Source of the DNA: Peptoniphilus_A olsenii | Lineage (GTDB): Bacteria; Bacillota; Clostridia; Tissierellales; Peptoniphilaceae | Assembly (NCBI RefSeq): GCF_040545475.1 | Contig: NZ_JBEPMA010000001.1 | Coordinates: 62,001-126,000 of the forward strand | DNA: 64,000 bases | Direction of reading: 5' to 3' | Part shown: piece by piece, positions 7,844 through 17,534 of the stretch | How positions within the stretch are numbered: position 1 is the first letter of the stretch | Layout of the letters: the number at the start of each line of letters is the position of its first letter | Notes under the pieces: generated by a model | Seen by the model: only the letters and a program-made list of their open reading frames with translations | The model's database searches: none | Told to the model about the DNA's origin: nothing | Program-made: the position numbers and the translations under genes

Positions 7844-10448
7844 AAGTAAATTAACTCCAATGATGAAACAATATTTATCAGTTAAAGATAAAAACCCTGA
7901 TGCAATATTATTTTTTAGACTTGGAGATTTTTACGAAATGTTCTTTGATGATGCACTAACAGCATCTCGAGAGCTTGAAATAACTCTTACTCGTAGGGAT
8001 GCTGGACTGGAAGAAAAAGCACCTATGTGTGGAGTTCCTTATCATGTTGCGAGTAACTATATTTCTAAATTAATTAATAAAGGATATAAAGTCGCTATAT
8101 GTGATCAAGTTGAAGACCCTAAAAAAGCCAAAGGAATAGTCAAAAGAGAAGTCACAAAAATTATTACTCCAGGCACTTTTACAGATGATGAATATTTAAA
8201 AAGTGACGAGAATAATTATTTATTATCAATTTTTTGTAAAAACTATAATGTTAATTTGACATATACAGATTATTCAACCGGTGAAATTTTTGTAACAAGC
8301 AATACATTTTTAGATAATGATGATTTAGAAAAATTTCTTTATAATGAAATTTCTAGGATAAGTCCTAATGAAATTATAATAAATAATCTAAATGTTTTGA
8401 AAATGAATAAAAATTTAATATTAAATACTTTTTATACAAATGTATTAGATGAAGAAGAAACTAATAAATTTAATTTGGAAGATGTAAAAGAACATTTTGG
8501 TGTAGATTTTATAAACTCTTATTCTAATCTGTTAAAAGAGCGAAATGAGACTGAATTTAAATCTGTCAATATGATTCTCAAATATTTATTTGATACTCAA
8601 AAGATTAATTTAAAACATATTAATAAAATTAATTATTTTAATAATGAAAAATATTTAATGTTAGATGAATCATCTAAGAGAACGCTAGAACTTGTTAAGG
8701 GATTGAACACTTTCAAAAAATCTGGATCTTTACTTGAAGTTTTAGATGAGTGTATAACTGCAATGGGAAGTAGGAAACTAAAAAAATGGGTAGAATCTCC
8801 ACTTAATAGCGTAGTTGAAATTGAAAATAGGCTTGATTTGATAGAAGCATTATCTAGTAACTTTTTATTTCAGGATCTAATTATTAGACTCTTAAAAGAT
8901 GTATATGATATTGAGAGACTTTTAGTTAAATTATCTAATAATACAATAAATCCTAGAGAAATATTCTCATTAAAAAAGAGTATCTATTCATCTATAGAAA
9001 TAAAAAAAGAATTACAAAATTCCGGCAATAAATTCTTAAAAGATTTCTCTAAAAAAATTTTAAATTTAAAAGATTTATATGATAAAATTGACGAGATGCT
9101 CATTGACAATCCTCCAATAGTTATTGAGGAAAACCGAATATTAAAAGTAGGGTTTTCTAGCAAACTTGATGATTTTTTTGAGATTTCTGAAAAAGGTAAA
9201 AATTGGATAGTTGATTTCGAAAGTAAGGAAAGGAATAGAACTGGAATAAAGAATTTGAAAATAAAATACAATAAAATTTTGGGGTATTTTATTGAGATCA
9301 CCAAATCGAATTTGGATAATGTTCCTGATGATTATATAAGAAAACAAACTCTAGTTGGGTCAGAACGTTTTTTTTCCGTTGAACTAAAAGAAATGGAATC
9401 TAAACTGTTAGGCTCCAAAGAGCGTGCACTAGATATTCAGTATCAATACTATAATGAACTCAAAGAATATATAACTGAAAATATTAATTATATTCAAATT
9501 TTAGCAGATGTTTTATCTGATTTAGACTCTCTAATCTCTCTTTCAATTGTTTCATCTAAAAATGGATATAATAGACCTAAGATTAATACAGATGGATTTA
9601 TAGATATAAAAAATGGAAGACATCCAATTGTTGAGACAAAAAATTTATCAGAGATATTTGTTCCCAATGATACTAAACTTGATTTAGAAAATAATATGAT
9701 TCATATAATAACTGGTCCAAATATGGCTGGTAAGTCCACTTATATGCGGCAAGTAGCTTTAATTGTAATTATGGCTCATATTGGATGTTTCGTTCCTTGT
9801 GAGAGTGCAAATATTTGTATAGTCGATAGAATATTTACTAGAATCGGAGCAAGCGATAATTTAGCAATGGGAGAATCTACTTTCATGGTAGAAATGAAAG
9901 AAGTGGCAAATATTATTGATAATGCTACACAAAATTCATTGTTGATATTGGATGAAGTAGGTAGAGGCACTAGTACTTTTGACGGTCTATCTATTGCGAA
10001 TGCCATTATAGAATATATTGCTGAAAAAATAAAAGCAAAAACATTGTTTGCGACTCATTACCATGAATTAGTTTATCTAGCAGATAAATATCCAAATATT
10101 ACTAATCTTACTATTGCAGTAGACCGTAGAGAGGAAGATATAATCTTTTTGCGCAAAATTATCAGTGGTTATTCTAATAATTCTTATGGTATTGATGTTG
10201 CTAAATTGGCAGGTATCGAAAATTCTATTTTAAAAAGATCATCCGAGATATTAAAGGGACTCGAAAATGACAAGGTTAATATAGATGATAACCTCGAAAA
10301 TACCTCTTATTACAATAATACTACTATTAAAGATGAGAATATTCAAAAATTTATTGATAAAATAAAAGAAATTGAAGTTTTAAACATTAGTCCCATCGAA
10401 GCTTTAAATATTTTAAATGAAATTATTGAAAAGTCCAAGGAGTTATAA
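7836..10448 (+). CDS. mutS: DNA mismatch repair protein MutS
   Basis: MutS (870 residues) recognises mismatches and recruits MutL. The N-terminal mismatch-binding domain has the Phe-x-Glu motif in RLGDFYEMFFDDA. The C-terminal ABC ATPase has Walker A GPNMAGKSTYMRQ, the signature region with TFMVEM, and Walker B with DEVGRGTSTFDG, ending in a helix-turn-helix dimer segment. I chose TTG 7836 because AGGTGAG (7825-7831) precedes it and the product then begins directly with the family N-terminus SKLTPMMKQY; the in-frame start at 7803 would add 11 unrelated residues. It overlaps miaB by 8 bases. Confidence 0.95.
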   Translation: MDRSKLTPMMKQYLSVKDKNPDAILFFRLGDFYEMFFDDALTASRELEITLTRRDAGLEEKAPMCGVPYHVASNYISKLINKGYKVAICDQVEDPKKAKGIVKREVTKIITPGTFTDDEYLKSDENNYLLSIFCKNYNVNLTYTDYSTGEIFVTSNTFLDNDDLEKFLYNEISRISPNEIIINNLNVLKMNKNLILNTFYTNVLDEEETNKFNLEDVKEHFGVDFINSYSNLLKERNETEFKSVNMILKYLFDTQKINLKHINKINYFNNEKYLMLDESSKRTLELVKGLNTFKKSGSLLEVLDECITAMGSRKLKKWVESPLNSVVEIENRLDLIEALSSNFLFQDLIIRLLKDVYDIERLLVKLSNNTINPREIFSLKKSIYSSIEIKKELQNSGNKFLKDFSKKILNLKDLYDKIDEMLIDNPPIVIEENRILKVGFSSKLDDFFEISEKGKNWIVDFESKERNRTGIKNLKIKYNKILGYFIEITKSNLDNVPDDYIRKQTLVGSERFFSVELKEMESKLLGSKERALDIQYQYYNELKEYITENINYIQILADVLSDLDSLISLSIVSSKNGYNRPKINTDGFIDIKNGRHPIVETKNLSEIFVPNDTKLDLENNMIHIITGPNMAGKSTYMRQVALIVIMAHIGCFVPCESANICIVDRIFTRIGASDNLAMGESTFMVEMKEVANIIDNATQNSLLILDEVGRGTSTFDGLSIANAIIEYIAEKIKAKTLFATHYHELVYLADKYPNITNLTIAVDRREEDIIFLRKIISGYSNNSYGIDVAKLAGIENSILKRSSEILKGLENDKVNIDDNLENTSYYNNTTIKDENIQKFIDKIKEIEVLNISPIEALNILNEIIEKSKEL

Positions 10449-12322
10449 TGAAAATTAAACTGTTAGATGATATTACAATATCGAAAATAGCTGCTGGAGA
10501 GATAATAGAAAATTCAGCATCTATTGTAAAAGAACTCGTTGAAAATTCAATAGATGCTGGAGCCGACAAAATTACTATTGAAACCAAAGGAAATAGCACA
10601 GATTATATTAAAATTACAGACAATGGTAGTGGTATTTCTGAAGATGATATTGACAATGCTTTTCTTAGACATTCAACTTCTAAATTAAACAATATCGACG
10701 ATTTAGAAAATATTATCTCTCTTGGTTTTAGAGGAGAAGCACTGGCAAGTATTTCAACAGTTTCAAAAGTAAAAATTATGACCAAAACAAAAACAGAACT
10801 AGCTGGAACTATGGCTATAGTTAAAAACGGAAAAATAATTAAAAAATCAAAAATAGGCATGCCTCAAGGTACTACATTTGTCGTTGAGGATGTTTTCTAT
10901 AATACGCCTGTAAGAAAAAAATTTTTGAAAAGAGATAATACTGAATCTAATAATATTTTAGATATTGTACAGAAAATAGCACTATCTAATCAGCATATTT
11001 CTTTTGATTTAATAAAAGATGGCAAAAATATAATGAGTGCATCATCAACCGATAATTATATTAATAGAATTTTTAGTATTCTAGGAAAAGAAATAGCTGC
11101 TAATTTAGTATTTGGCAAATTTGAGTCGGAAACTTATAAAATTAGAGGATATTTTTCTAATAATAAATTATTTAGATCTACTAGAGATAATCAATTTGTA
11201 TTTGTAAATGGTCGTTATGTGAAAAATTTGGATATTTCGAAGGCAATTGAATCTAAATACAGATCGATAATCCCTTTAAATAGGTATCCTTGTTTTATCC
11301 TATTCATAGAGATTCCCCCAAATTTAATTGATGTAAACATTCATCCTAAAAAGAATGAAATTAAGTTTAATTCCGAACAAAAACTCTTGGCGTTAATATC
11401 AGAGGTAGCAGAAGATGTAATTTATCCTAATAGAAGTATTAGAGAGATTCAATATGAAGATAAAAAAGAAGACTTAAATGTATTTGATATTTTTAAAGAC
11501 GAAGATAATTCTGAAAATTCATTGGACTATATGAATAGTTATTTTACTTCTTCTAATGATAATGAAATACAAGATATCAAAAATGTCCAAGAAACAGAAA
11601 TTGAATTTAGTTTTAATGATTTAAAATCTCAAAAATCAATATGTGAAAATAGTGATAATCAAATAATAGATAAAGCAGAAGTAAAAACAGATTTAGAAGA
11701 CAATAATTTTTTAAATTCAACTGAAACCAAAATCGATTCAAATATTTTAAATTCTAGAATTGCCGGGGTACTTTTTGATACCTACATTTTACTCGAATAT
11801 AAAGATAAAGAAACCTTATTTATTGTTGACCAGCATGCGGCTCACGAAAGAGTATGGTATGAAAGATATAAAGAACTTTATTTAAATGAAGAAATTTCAT
11901 CACAAATACTTTTAAAGCCCGAAATTATCGAGCTTAATTCAGTAGAATATGACAAACTACAGAATCATTTATCAATTTTTAAAGACTTAGGTTTTAATAT
12001 TGATAATTTTGGTGATGGAACCGTAATATTAAGAGAAGTTCCATTACTGTTTGGACTTCCAACATATGTAAATTTTATAAGGGATATTATCGATTCTATA
12101 GATAAAAATATAACTTCCAATTATGAAGCAGATTTATATGTAATTATGAAAAAAGCTTGTAAAAGAGCTGTAAAAGCTCATGATAGATTATCTAATATTG
12201 AGATAGAGAAACTAATTGAAGATTTAAGTAGGTGTGAAAATCCTTATACTTGCCCCCATGGAAGACCGACTATGGTTGAAATAACAAATAAGACTATTGC
12301 AAAATTATTTTTAAGGGAGTAA
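10448..12322 (+). CDS. mutL: DNA mismatch repair protein MutL
   Basis: MutL (624 residues) couples MutS to strand removal. The N-terminal GHKL ATPase has IAAGEIIENSASIVKELVEN, DNGSG and GFRGEALASIS. A low-complexity acidic linker (about 330-440) separates it from the C-terminal dimer domain. That domain contains DQHAAHERVWYE, matching the DQHA-x2-E-x4-E metal site of the endonuclease-type MutL, and CPHGRP, so it should nick DNA as in organisms without MutH. Its ATG overlaps the mutS stop by one base. Confidence 0.95.
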   Translation: MKIKLLDDITISKIAAGEIIENSASIVKELVENSIDAGADKITIETKGNSTDYIKITDNGSGISEDDIDNAFLRHSTSKLNNIDDLENIISLGFRGEALASISTVSKVKIMTKTKTELAGTMAIVKNGKIIKKSKIGMPQGTTFVVEDVFYNTPVRKKFLKRDNTESNNILDIVQKIALSNQHISFDLIKDGKNIMSASSTDNYINRIFSILGKEIAANLVFGKFESETYKIRGYFSNNKLFRSTRDNQFVFVNGRYVKNLDISKAIESKYRSIIPLNRYPCFILFIEIPPNLIDVNIHPKKNEIKFNSEQKLLALISEVAEDVIYPNRSIREIQYEDKKEDLNVFDIFKDEDNSENSLDYMNSYFTSSNDNEIQDIKNVQETEIEFSFNDLKSQKSICENSDNQIIDKAEVKTDLEDNNFLNSTETKIDSNILNSRIAGVLFDTYILLEYKDKETLFIVDQHAAHERVWYERYKELYLNEEISSQILLKPEIIELNSVEYDKLQNHLSIFKDLGFNIDNFGDGTVILREVPLLFGLPTYVNFIRDIIDSIDKNITSNYEADLYVIMKKACKRAVKAHDRLSNIEIEKLIEDLSRCENPYTCPHGRPTMVEITNKTIAKLFLRE

Positions 12323-12324
12323 AA

Positions 12325-13242
12325 ATGAATAATTTAATTATTTTAACTGGACCAACAGGTATAGGCAAGACTGAAATCTCACTGAATATAGCAGAAAAAC
12401 TAAACTGTGAGATAATTTCTTGTGACTCAATGCAGATTTATAGAGATTTAGATATTGGTACGGCTAAAGTAAACTTAGAAGATGTTAGTATCATTCATCA
12501 TATGATTGATATTATCAATCCAGACCAAGAATTTTCAGTATCTGAATTTCAAAAATTAACAAGAGATTTGATTGCAAGTATTAACAATAAAGGTAAGCTA
12601 CCAATGTTAGTAGGGGGTACTGGGCTTTATATAAACTCAATTGTATATAATTTGGAATTTGCAAATATTTCAAAAGACGATAATTATAGAAAGAGACTAA
12701 ATCAAATATCAATGGATAAAGGAAGCATGTATCTTCATGACAAATTAAAAGAACTTGACCCCAGAGAAGCTGATAAAATTCACCCGAATAATAATCAAAG
12801 AATTATTAGAGCCTTAGAAATAATTCATAGCGGCAAAGTAAAAGGAAAAAATTTTAGACAAGAGAATAATGATTATAATCTTGCTTATATTGCGCTAAAT
12901 ATGGATAGACAAAATCTTTATGATAGGATAAATCTCAGAGTGATAGATATGATTAACGAAGGACTTATTGAAGAAACAAAATCTGCTATAGATAAATACA
13001 ATCTAAGTAGAGATAATCAATCTATGAAAGCAATTGGATATAAAGAAGTGATTGATTATTTAGAGAATATATATACTAAAAACTCTATGATAGAAGAGAT
13101 ACAAAAAAATTCACGACATTATGCTAAAAGACAGCTCACTTGGTTTAAAAGAGATAATAGAATTAAGTGGATAGAAAAACAATCACCAAAATTACTTGAT
13201 TCTATTTTGAAATATATAGGAGAAAAAATTGAAAGAATATAA
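12325..13242 (+). CDS. miaA: tRNA dimethylallyltransferase MiaA
   Basis: MiaA (305 residues) transfers a dimethylallyl group from DMAPP to A37 of tRNAs reading UNN codons, making the substrate for MiaB. The P-loop GPTGIGKTEIS, the block DSMQIYRDLDIGTAK with the catalytic Asp, GGTGLYINSIVY, and the C-terminal YAKRQLTWFKRD are all present. AAGGGAG precedes the ATG, two bases after the mutL stop. DMAPP would come from the MEP pathway, of which ispD, ispF and ispH are in this window. Confidence 0.95.
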   Translation: MNNLIILTGPTGIGKTEISLNIAEKLNCEIISCDSMQIYRDLDIGTAKVNLEDVSIIHHMIDIINPDQEFSVSEFQKLTRDLIASINNKGKLPMLVGGTGLYINSIVYNLEFANISKDDNYRKRLNQISMDKGSMYLHDKLKELDPREADKIHPNNNQRIIRALEIIHSGKVKGKNFRQENNDYNLAYIALNMDRQNLYDRINLRVIDMINEGLIEETKSAIDKYNLSRDNQSMKAIGYKEVIDYLENIYTKNSMIEEIQKNSRHYAKRQLTWFKRDNRIKWIEKQSPKLLDSILKYIGEKIERI

Positions 13243-14518
13243 AAATTTATTTAGTAATTTATATAATATAAAATCTGAAATAGTTGATTTTGTAAATAAT
13301 TGTGAATCTTTATTAAATGACAAATATTTAGAATTAAGTGATATAGCACAGTATAATCAAATAAAAATTTTAAATGCCATGCAAGAAGAAAAACTTGCTT
13401 CAACTGACTTTAATTGGACAACGGGCTATGGATATGGAGATATTGGACGAGAAAAAGTTGAAAAAATATTTGCTAGAATTTTTAAAACAGAGGATGCATT
13501 AGTTAGACCAAATATAGTTTCTGGTACACATGCAATTTCTTTAGCCCTTAGATCTATTTTAAGACATGGTGATCATCTTCTTTCAATTACTTCAACTCCA
13601 TATGATACGCTCCAAAAAGTTATTGGTATTCAAGGCGATGATCCTGATTCATTAATAAATTCAGGTATAGAGTATTCTGAAATCCCTTTAATAAATAATA
13701 AAATTAATATAAGTGAAATAAAAAAAAATATTAAACCAAACACAAAATTAGCTATATTACAAAGATCTACTGGATATTCAAATAGGAGAGCATTCACAGT
13801 TCTAGAACTTAAAGAGGCTGTAAATGAAATTAAAAAAATAAATAAAAATGTATTAATATTTGTTGACAATTGTTATGGTGAATTTACTGAAATACATGAA
13901 CCAAGTGAATATAAAGTAGATATTATGGCAGGTTCATTAATAAAAAATCCAGGTGGTGGAATAGCTTACACTGGTGGTTATGTAGTAGGGAGAAAAGATT
14001 TAATAGATAGGGCTGCAAGTTTTTTAACTGCTCCTGGAATAGGAAAAGAATGCGGTCTAACATTTGGCATGACAAGACAAATATTACAAGGTCTTTTTAT
14101 GTCGCCGAAAATTGTTGAAGATGCTGTAAAGGGCGCAATGTTATTTTCTAAATCTTTTGAAACGTTAGGATTCAAAACAATTCCTAATACCGAAGATAAA
14201 AGAAGTGATATAGTTACAGCAATAGAATTAAAAAGTCCTGAAATTTTAGAAGAATTTTGTAAATTTATACAATATTCTTCACCTGTAGATTCAATTTTTA
14301 CTCCTATGCCTTGGGATATGCCTGGGTATGAGGATAAAGTTATTATGGCTGCAGGAGATTTTATAGAAGGTTCCTCCATCGAATTATCAGCTGATGGACC
14401 AATGAGAGAACCTTACTTTGTTTATTTTCAAGGAGGCTTATCTTATTATCATATAAAATTTGCATTAATAAACGTTCTTAATAATTTAAACGAGAAGAAT
14501 TTAATATCTATAAAATAA
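13229..14518 (+). CDS. Methionine gamma-lyase-like PLP enzyme (YnbB/aluminium resistance family)
   Basis: This 429-residue fold-type I PLP enzyme belongs to the family often called aluminium resistance protein or methionine gamma-lyase family protein. Recognisable blocks are FNWTTGYGYGDIGREKVE, the PLP-phosphate region VSGTHAISLALR, the aspartate block FVDNCYGEF, the presumed PLP lysine in GSLIKNPGGGIAYTGGY, and TAPGIGKECG. The true substrate is unproven for the family; sulfur amino acid cleavage is only suggested by homology. The TTG start follows AGGAGA (13218-13223) and overlaps miaA by 14 bases. This gene often follows miaA in clostridia. A terminator follows. Confidence 0.87.
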   Translation: MKEYKNLFSNLYNIKSEIVDFVNNCESLLNDKYLELSDIAQYNQIKILNAMQEEKLASTDFNWTTGYGYGDIGREKVEKIFARIFKTEDALVRPNIVSGTHAISLALRSILRHGDHLLSITSTPYDTLQKVIGIQGDDPDSLINSGIEYSEIPLINNKINISEIKKNIKPNTKLAILQRSTGYSNRRAFTVLELKEAVNEIKKINKNVLIFVDNCYGEFTEIHEPSEYKVDIMAGSLIKNPGGGIAYTGGYVVGRKDLIDRAASFLTAPGIGKECGLTFGMTRQILQGLFMSPKIVEDAVKGAMLFSKSFETLGFKTIPNTEDKRSDIVTAIELKSPEILEEFCKFIQYSSPVDSIFTPMPWDMPGYEDKVIMAAGDFIEGSSIELSADGPMREPYFVYFQGGLSYYHIKFALINVLNNLNEKNLISIK

Positions 14519-14524
14519 CAAATT

Positions 14525-14551
14525 GCTATTGAGTTTTTCAATAGCTTTTTT
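14525..14551 (+). terminator. Intrinsic terminator of the miaB-mutSL-miaA operon
   Basis: An 8-bp stem GCTATTGA/TCAATAGC with loop GTTTT is followed by a run of six T. It lies seven bases after the stop codon of the PLP enzyme gene. Confidence 0.9.
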
Positions 14552-14591
14552 AATTGTTTAGTTTAAATTAAATTATTAAAATCTAAATATG

Positions 14592-14600
14592 TGTTATAAT
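14592..14600 (+). promoter_or_regulatory. Extended -10 promoter upstream of the NusG-II protein
   Basis: TGtTATAAT ends only six bases before the ATG at 14607. The expected transcription start, about 7 bases after the -10 box, falls on or next to that ATG. No convincing -35 element is visible. Confidence 0.55.
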
Positions 14601-14606
14601 ATTTCT

Positions 14607-14996
14607 ATGAATAAAATGAAATATGGAGATTATATTGTCATATTTTTAATAATTTGTATCTCGTTTTCTATGTATTTTTTAACAACAAGAAAAACAAATA
14701 ATATAAAAAATAAAGCTGTGCAAATTACTATTAATGGACAAGTATACCAAACTATAGATTTAAATAATAATACTAAAACTATATATATAAATTCTGAATT
14801 TGGACATAATGTCATAAAATTAGACAAGGGCTTTGTTTTTATGTTTGAATCTGATTGCAATGATCAAATATGCGTAAAAATGGGAAAAATTAAAGATGTA
14901 GGAGATAATATAATTTGCCTTCCTAATAGATTATTAGTAAAAATTATTTCTAATGACGATGAAAATTCAGATGAAATGGATATGATTTTGAAATGA
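14607..14996 (+). CDS. Membrane-anchored NusG domain II-containing protein
   Basis: This is a protein of about 129 residues with one N-terminal transmembrane helix (YIVIFLIICISFSMYFL) and an exported domain with the pattern VQITINGQVYQTIDL ... FMFESDCNDQICVKMGKI ... CLPNRLLVKI. This is the NusG-domain-II-like family (PF07009 type) found beside Gx transporter genes in Firmicutes. Two cysteines (in SDCNDQIC) are a family hallmark. An upstream ATG at 14589 lies within the apparent promoter, so 14607 or 14616 is the likely start. It shows almost no leader and no Shine-Dalgarno sequence. The biochemical role is unknown. Confidence 0.75.
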   Translation: MNKMKYGDYIVIFLIICISFSMYFLTTRKTNNIKNKAVQITINGQVYQTIDLNNNTKTIYINSEFGHNVIKLDKGFVFMFESDCNDQICVKMGKIKDVGDNIICLPNRLLVKIISNDDENSDEMDMILK

Positions 14997-15502
14997 AAAA
15001 GAATCAAAAAATAATTTATTTATCTTTGTTATCAGCAATGGGAATAATCCTTGGTCTATTTGAAAGTGCTATTCCTCTACCTGTTGCTTTTCCTGGGGCA
15101 AGACTAGGACTATCCAATATGGTAGTACTTATTACTATATCTGTTATTGGATACAAAGAAGGGTTCATTGTCTCAATTTTTAAAACAATTCTTTTAGCTC
15201 TTGTTACAGGTGGAATTTCAAGTTTCTTTTTTTCTATAGGAGGAGCAGTATTTAGTTCTATATCTATGATAATTGCACATAAATTCTTAATAAGACATAT
15301 TTCACTTATAGGAATTAGTGAAATAGGATCTTTCTTTCATAATTTGGGACAAATTACAGTAGCTAGTTTAATAATGCAAAGTACTACGATTTTTGTTTAT
15401 TTTCCAGTGCTTGTTTTGCTGGGAATTTTTACAGGTTTTTTTGTAGGTTTAAGTTCAATATTTATTGTTGATAACATTAATATAAGGGAATTGGAGAAAT
15501 AA
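14993..15502 (+). CDS. Gx transporter family protein (heptaprenyl diphosphate synthase component I-like)
   Basis: This 169-residue protein is very hydrophobic with about five membrane helices. The N-terminal ALFESAIPLPVAFPGARLGLSNM block is typical of the Gx transporter (Hpre_diP_synt_I) family, related to ECF-type S components. The old name heptaprenyl synthase component is probably misleading. It overlaps the NusG-II gene by 4 bases (ATGA), and the two genes are a known pair in anaerobic Firmicutes, often near FMN or quinone-linked redox genes. The substrate is not known. Confidence 0.82.
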   Translation: MKKNQKIIYLSLLSAMGIILGLFESAIPLPVAFPGARLGLSNMVVLITISVIGYKEGFIVSIFKTILLALVTGGISSFFFSIGGAVFSSISMIIAHKFLIRHISLIGISEIGSFFHNLGQITVASLIMQSTTIFVYFPVLVLLGIFTGFFVGLSSIFIVDNINIRELEK

Positions 15503-16087
15503 ATGAGAAATATAATTTTAGCATCTGGTTCACCTAGACGTAAAAAAATTTTAGAACAATTTATTAATTTTCAAATACAAACACCAGATATAACTGAAAT
15601 AAAAGATAATTACTTTAAAGCCAAAACTACAGTAATGGCATTAGCTTTTGAAAAAGGCATTCACATAGCAAATAAAAATAAGGATTCTCTTATAATATCA
15701 TGTGATACAATTGTCGAGTATGGCGGTTTATTATTAGGAAAACCCAAAGACCGAAAAGAAGCTGAAAGTATGCTAGAAAACTTGAGTGGAAAAACACATA
15801 ATGTTTATAGCGGTTATTCTCTAATTTTATTGGGTGAAAATATTAAATATGTGGATTTTGTAAAAACAATTGTTAAATTCAAAAAATTGAGTCAACAAAC
15901 AATTAATAGTTATCTAGATACTAATGAATATGTAGATAAAGCTGGAAGTTATGCAATACAAGAAAAGGGAGCTCTCCTAATTGAAGAATTTAAGGGAGAT
16001 TATTTTAATGTTATTGGTCTTCCAATTTCTCAAATTTATGATGATTTGAAAAAACTTTTTAATATAGATTTAATGGGGTTTAAATGA
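15503..16087 (+). CDS. maf: Maf-family nucleoside triphosphate pyrophosphatase
   Basis: Maf (194 residues) hydrolyses non-canonical or modified nucleoside triphosphates (dTTP/UTP pyrophosphatase class) and is linked to arrest of cell division. The N-terminal IILASGSPRRKKIL, the aspartate motif SCDTIVEYGGLLLGKPKDR, SGKTHNVYSGY and the DKAGSYAIQEKGALLIEEFKGDYFNVIGLP end are diagnostic. Its ATG follows the previous stop directly, and it overlaps radC by 4 bases. Confidence 0.94.
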   Translation: MRNIILASGSPRRKKILEQFINFQIQTPDITEIKDNYFKAKTTVMALAFEKGIHIANKNKDSLIISCDTIVEYGGLLLGKPKDRKEAESMLENLSGKTHNVYSGYSLILLGENIKYVDFVKTIVKFKKLSQQTINSYLDTNEYVDKAGSYAIQEKGALLIEEFKGDYFNVIGLPISQIYDDLKKLFNIDLMGFK

Positions 16088-16803
16088 ATTCTAATAATTT
16101 AATAAAATACACAATTAAAGAAATGCCTGAGGACGAACGTCCACAAGAAAAATTAATAAAATACGGGCCAGAAATACTTTCGAATTCAGAACTTCTTGCT
16201 TTGATTATTAGAACTGGCACTAAAAATGGCGAGACTGCAATAGATACTGCTCGAAATATATTTCAAAAATTAAAGTCCGAGAATGATAAAGATGGGCTAA
16301 ATGCACTTAAAAATGCAAGTTTAAAACAACTAATGACTGTTGATGGTATTGGTGAAGCTAAGGCGGCAATGATTATGGCTGCAGTCCAATTAAGTGTTAG
16401 ACTCTCCCAATCCAAATATGACACAAAAATACGAATCACAACGCCTTCCATTGCAGCAAATTATGTAATGAGTGAAATGAGTTCCTTAAAATCGGAACAT
16501 TTTAGAATAATAACTTTAAATACAAAAAAAGAAATTAATTATATTAGAGAAATTTCAAAAGGAATCATTAATATGACAGTAGTTCATCCAAGAGAAATAT
16601 TTCGCACAGCTATAGAAGATAATGCCCATAGTATTATTTTGTTACATAACCATCCTACAGGTGATCCTAAACCATCAAATGCAGATATATCATTAACTGA
16701 AAAATTAGTTCAATCTTCTAGAACTATAGACATTGAAATTCTAGACCACATAATTATAGGTGATAATAATTATTTTAGTTTTTTAGAGAAAGGTTTAATA
16801 TAA
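16084..16803 (+). CDS. radC: RadC-family JAB-domain protein
   Basis: RadC (239 residues) has an N-terminal helix-hairpin-helix region (LMTVDGIGEAKAAMIMAAVQL) and a C-terminal JAB/MPN domain. The zinc-metalloprotease-like motif HNHPTGDPKPSNAD is intact, with the upstream glutamate likely in the HPREIFRTAI region. Despite the name, a DNA repair function is not established. The usual successors in rod-shaped Firmicutes (mreBCD, minCD) do not follow; a MinD-like gene starts at its stop codon. Confidence 0.93.
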   Translation: MNSNNLIKYTIKEMPEDERPQEKLIKYGPEILSNSELLALIIRTGTKNGETAIDTARNIFQKLKSENDKDGLNALKNASLKQLMTVDGIGEAKAAMIMAAVQLSVRLSQSKYDTKIRITTPSIAANYVMSEMSSLKSEHFRIITLNTKKEINYIREISKGIINMTVVHPREIFRTAIEDNAHSIILLHNHPTGDPKPSNADISLTEKLVQSSRTIDIEILDHIIIGDNNYFSFLEKGLI

Positions 16804-17534
16804 TGAATATAATTGGAATAATGCCCGCAACAGGAGGAATTGGTGCTACAACTACTTCGATTAAATTAGCGAGCGTTTTAAAAAATACTTTACTAATAGA
16901 TTTTAATAATGGTTTTCGTACTATTGATATTTTAATAAATGAAACTGATATTATATATGATATTTATGATTTTACTTATAATATAGATAATAACCTAGTT
17001 ATAAAAAATACAAATAATTTTGATTTTATTGCTGCTAGTCAGAGTAAAGATATAGAAGATTTTAATTTAGATAATTTAAAAGAAAAATTATTATCATTAG
17101 ATTATGAGAATATTATTATTGATTTGCCAAGAAATAGCCAATACATTAAAAAGATATCATATATGTTAACTGAGCTAATCATGATTTCTGATTTTGAAGA
17201 TACATCAAAAAGAAATTTAGAAAAAATCATATATGAATCATTTAAAAACAATAGAAATATTAAATTAGGTATAATTTTAAATAAAATCCAAAACTTAGAT
17301 ATAAAAGAAATTACTGAATTCTCGGATAATTTAAAAATAGCTAAACTTTTAGAGATTATAGAATTTAAAGAAGAATTTTCTGAATTTTATGATGATGATT
17401 TTAATAATTTAAACAGATTTATCAATGATGAAGAAATAAAATTGAAAGATTTAAATCGTTTGTCAACTGATAGTAAGATAAGGAAAGATAAGAATGAAAA
17501 GAGGACATGGATACAAAAATTCTTTGGAAACTAA
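16803..17534 (+). CDS. MinD/ParA-like protein with degenerate P-loop
   Basis: This 243-residue protein has a ParA/MinD-type fold: an N-terminal MNIIGIMPATGGIGATTTS loop, a switch-like LLIDFN (30-34) and a Walker B-like ENIIIDLPRN (Asp about 107). The deviant Walker A motif of this family is KGGxGKT/S, but here both lysines are gone (Thr10 and Ala15), so ATP hydrolysis and probably tight ATP binding are unlikely. It occupies the place where minD normally stands, between radC and the RNase E/G gene. It could be a relic of MinD. It could also be a TadZ/CpaE-like pilus-positioning protein, which also has degenerate P-loops; pilin genes lie 2.8 kb downstream. No C-terminal amphipathic MinD helix is obvious, though the tail is basic and aromatic (KRTWIQKFFGN). 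Confidence 0.75.
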   Translation: MNIIGIMPATGGIGATTTSIKLASVLKNTLLIDFNNGFRTIDILINETDIIYDIYDFTYNIDNNLVIKNTNNFDFIAASQSKDIEDFNLDNLKEKLLSLDYENIIIDLPRNSQYIKKISYMLTELIMISDFEDTSKRNLEKIIYESFKNNRNIKLGIILNKIQNLDIKEITEFSDNLKIAKLLEIIEFKEEFSEFYDDDFNNLNRFINDEEIKLKDLNRLSTDSKIRKDKNEKRTWIQKFFGN

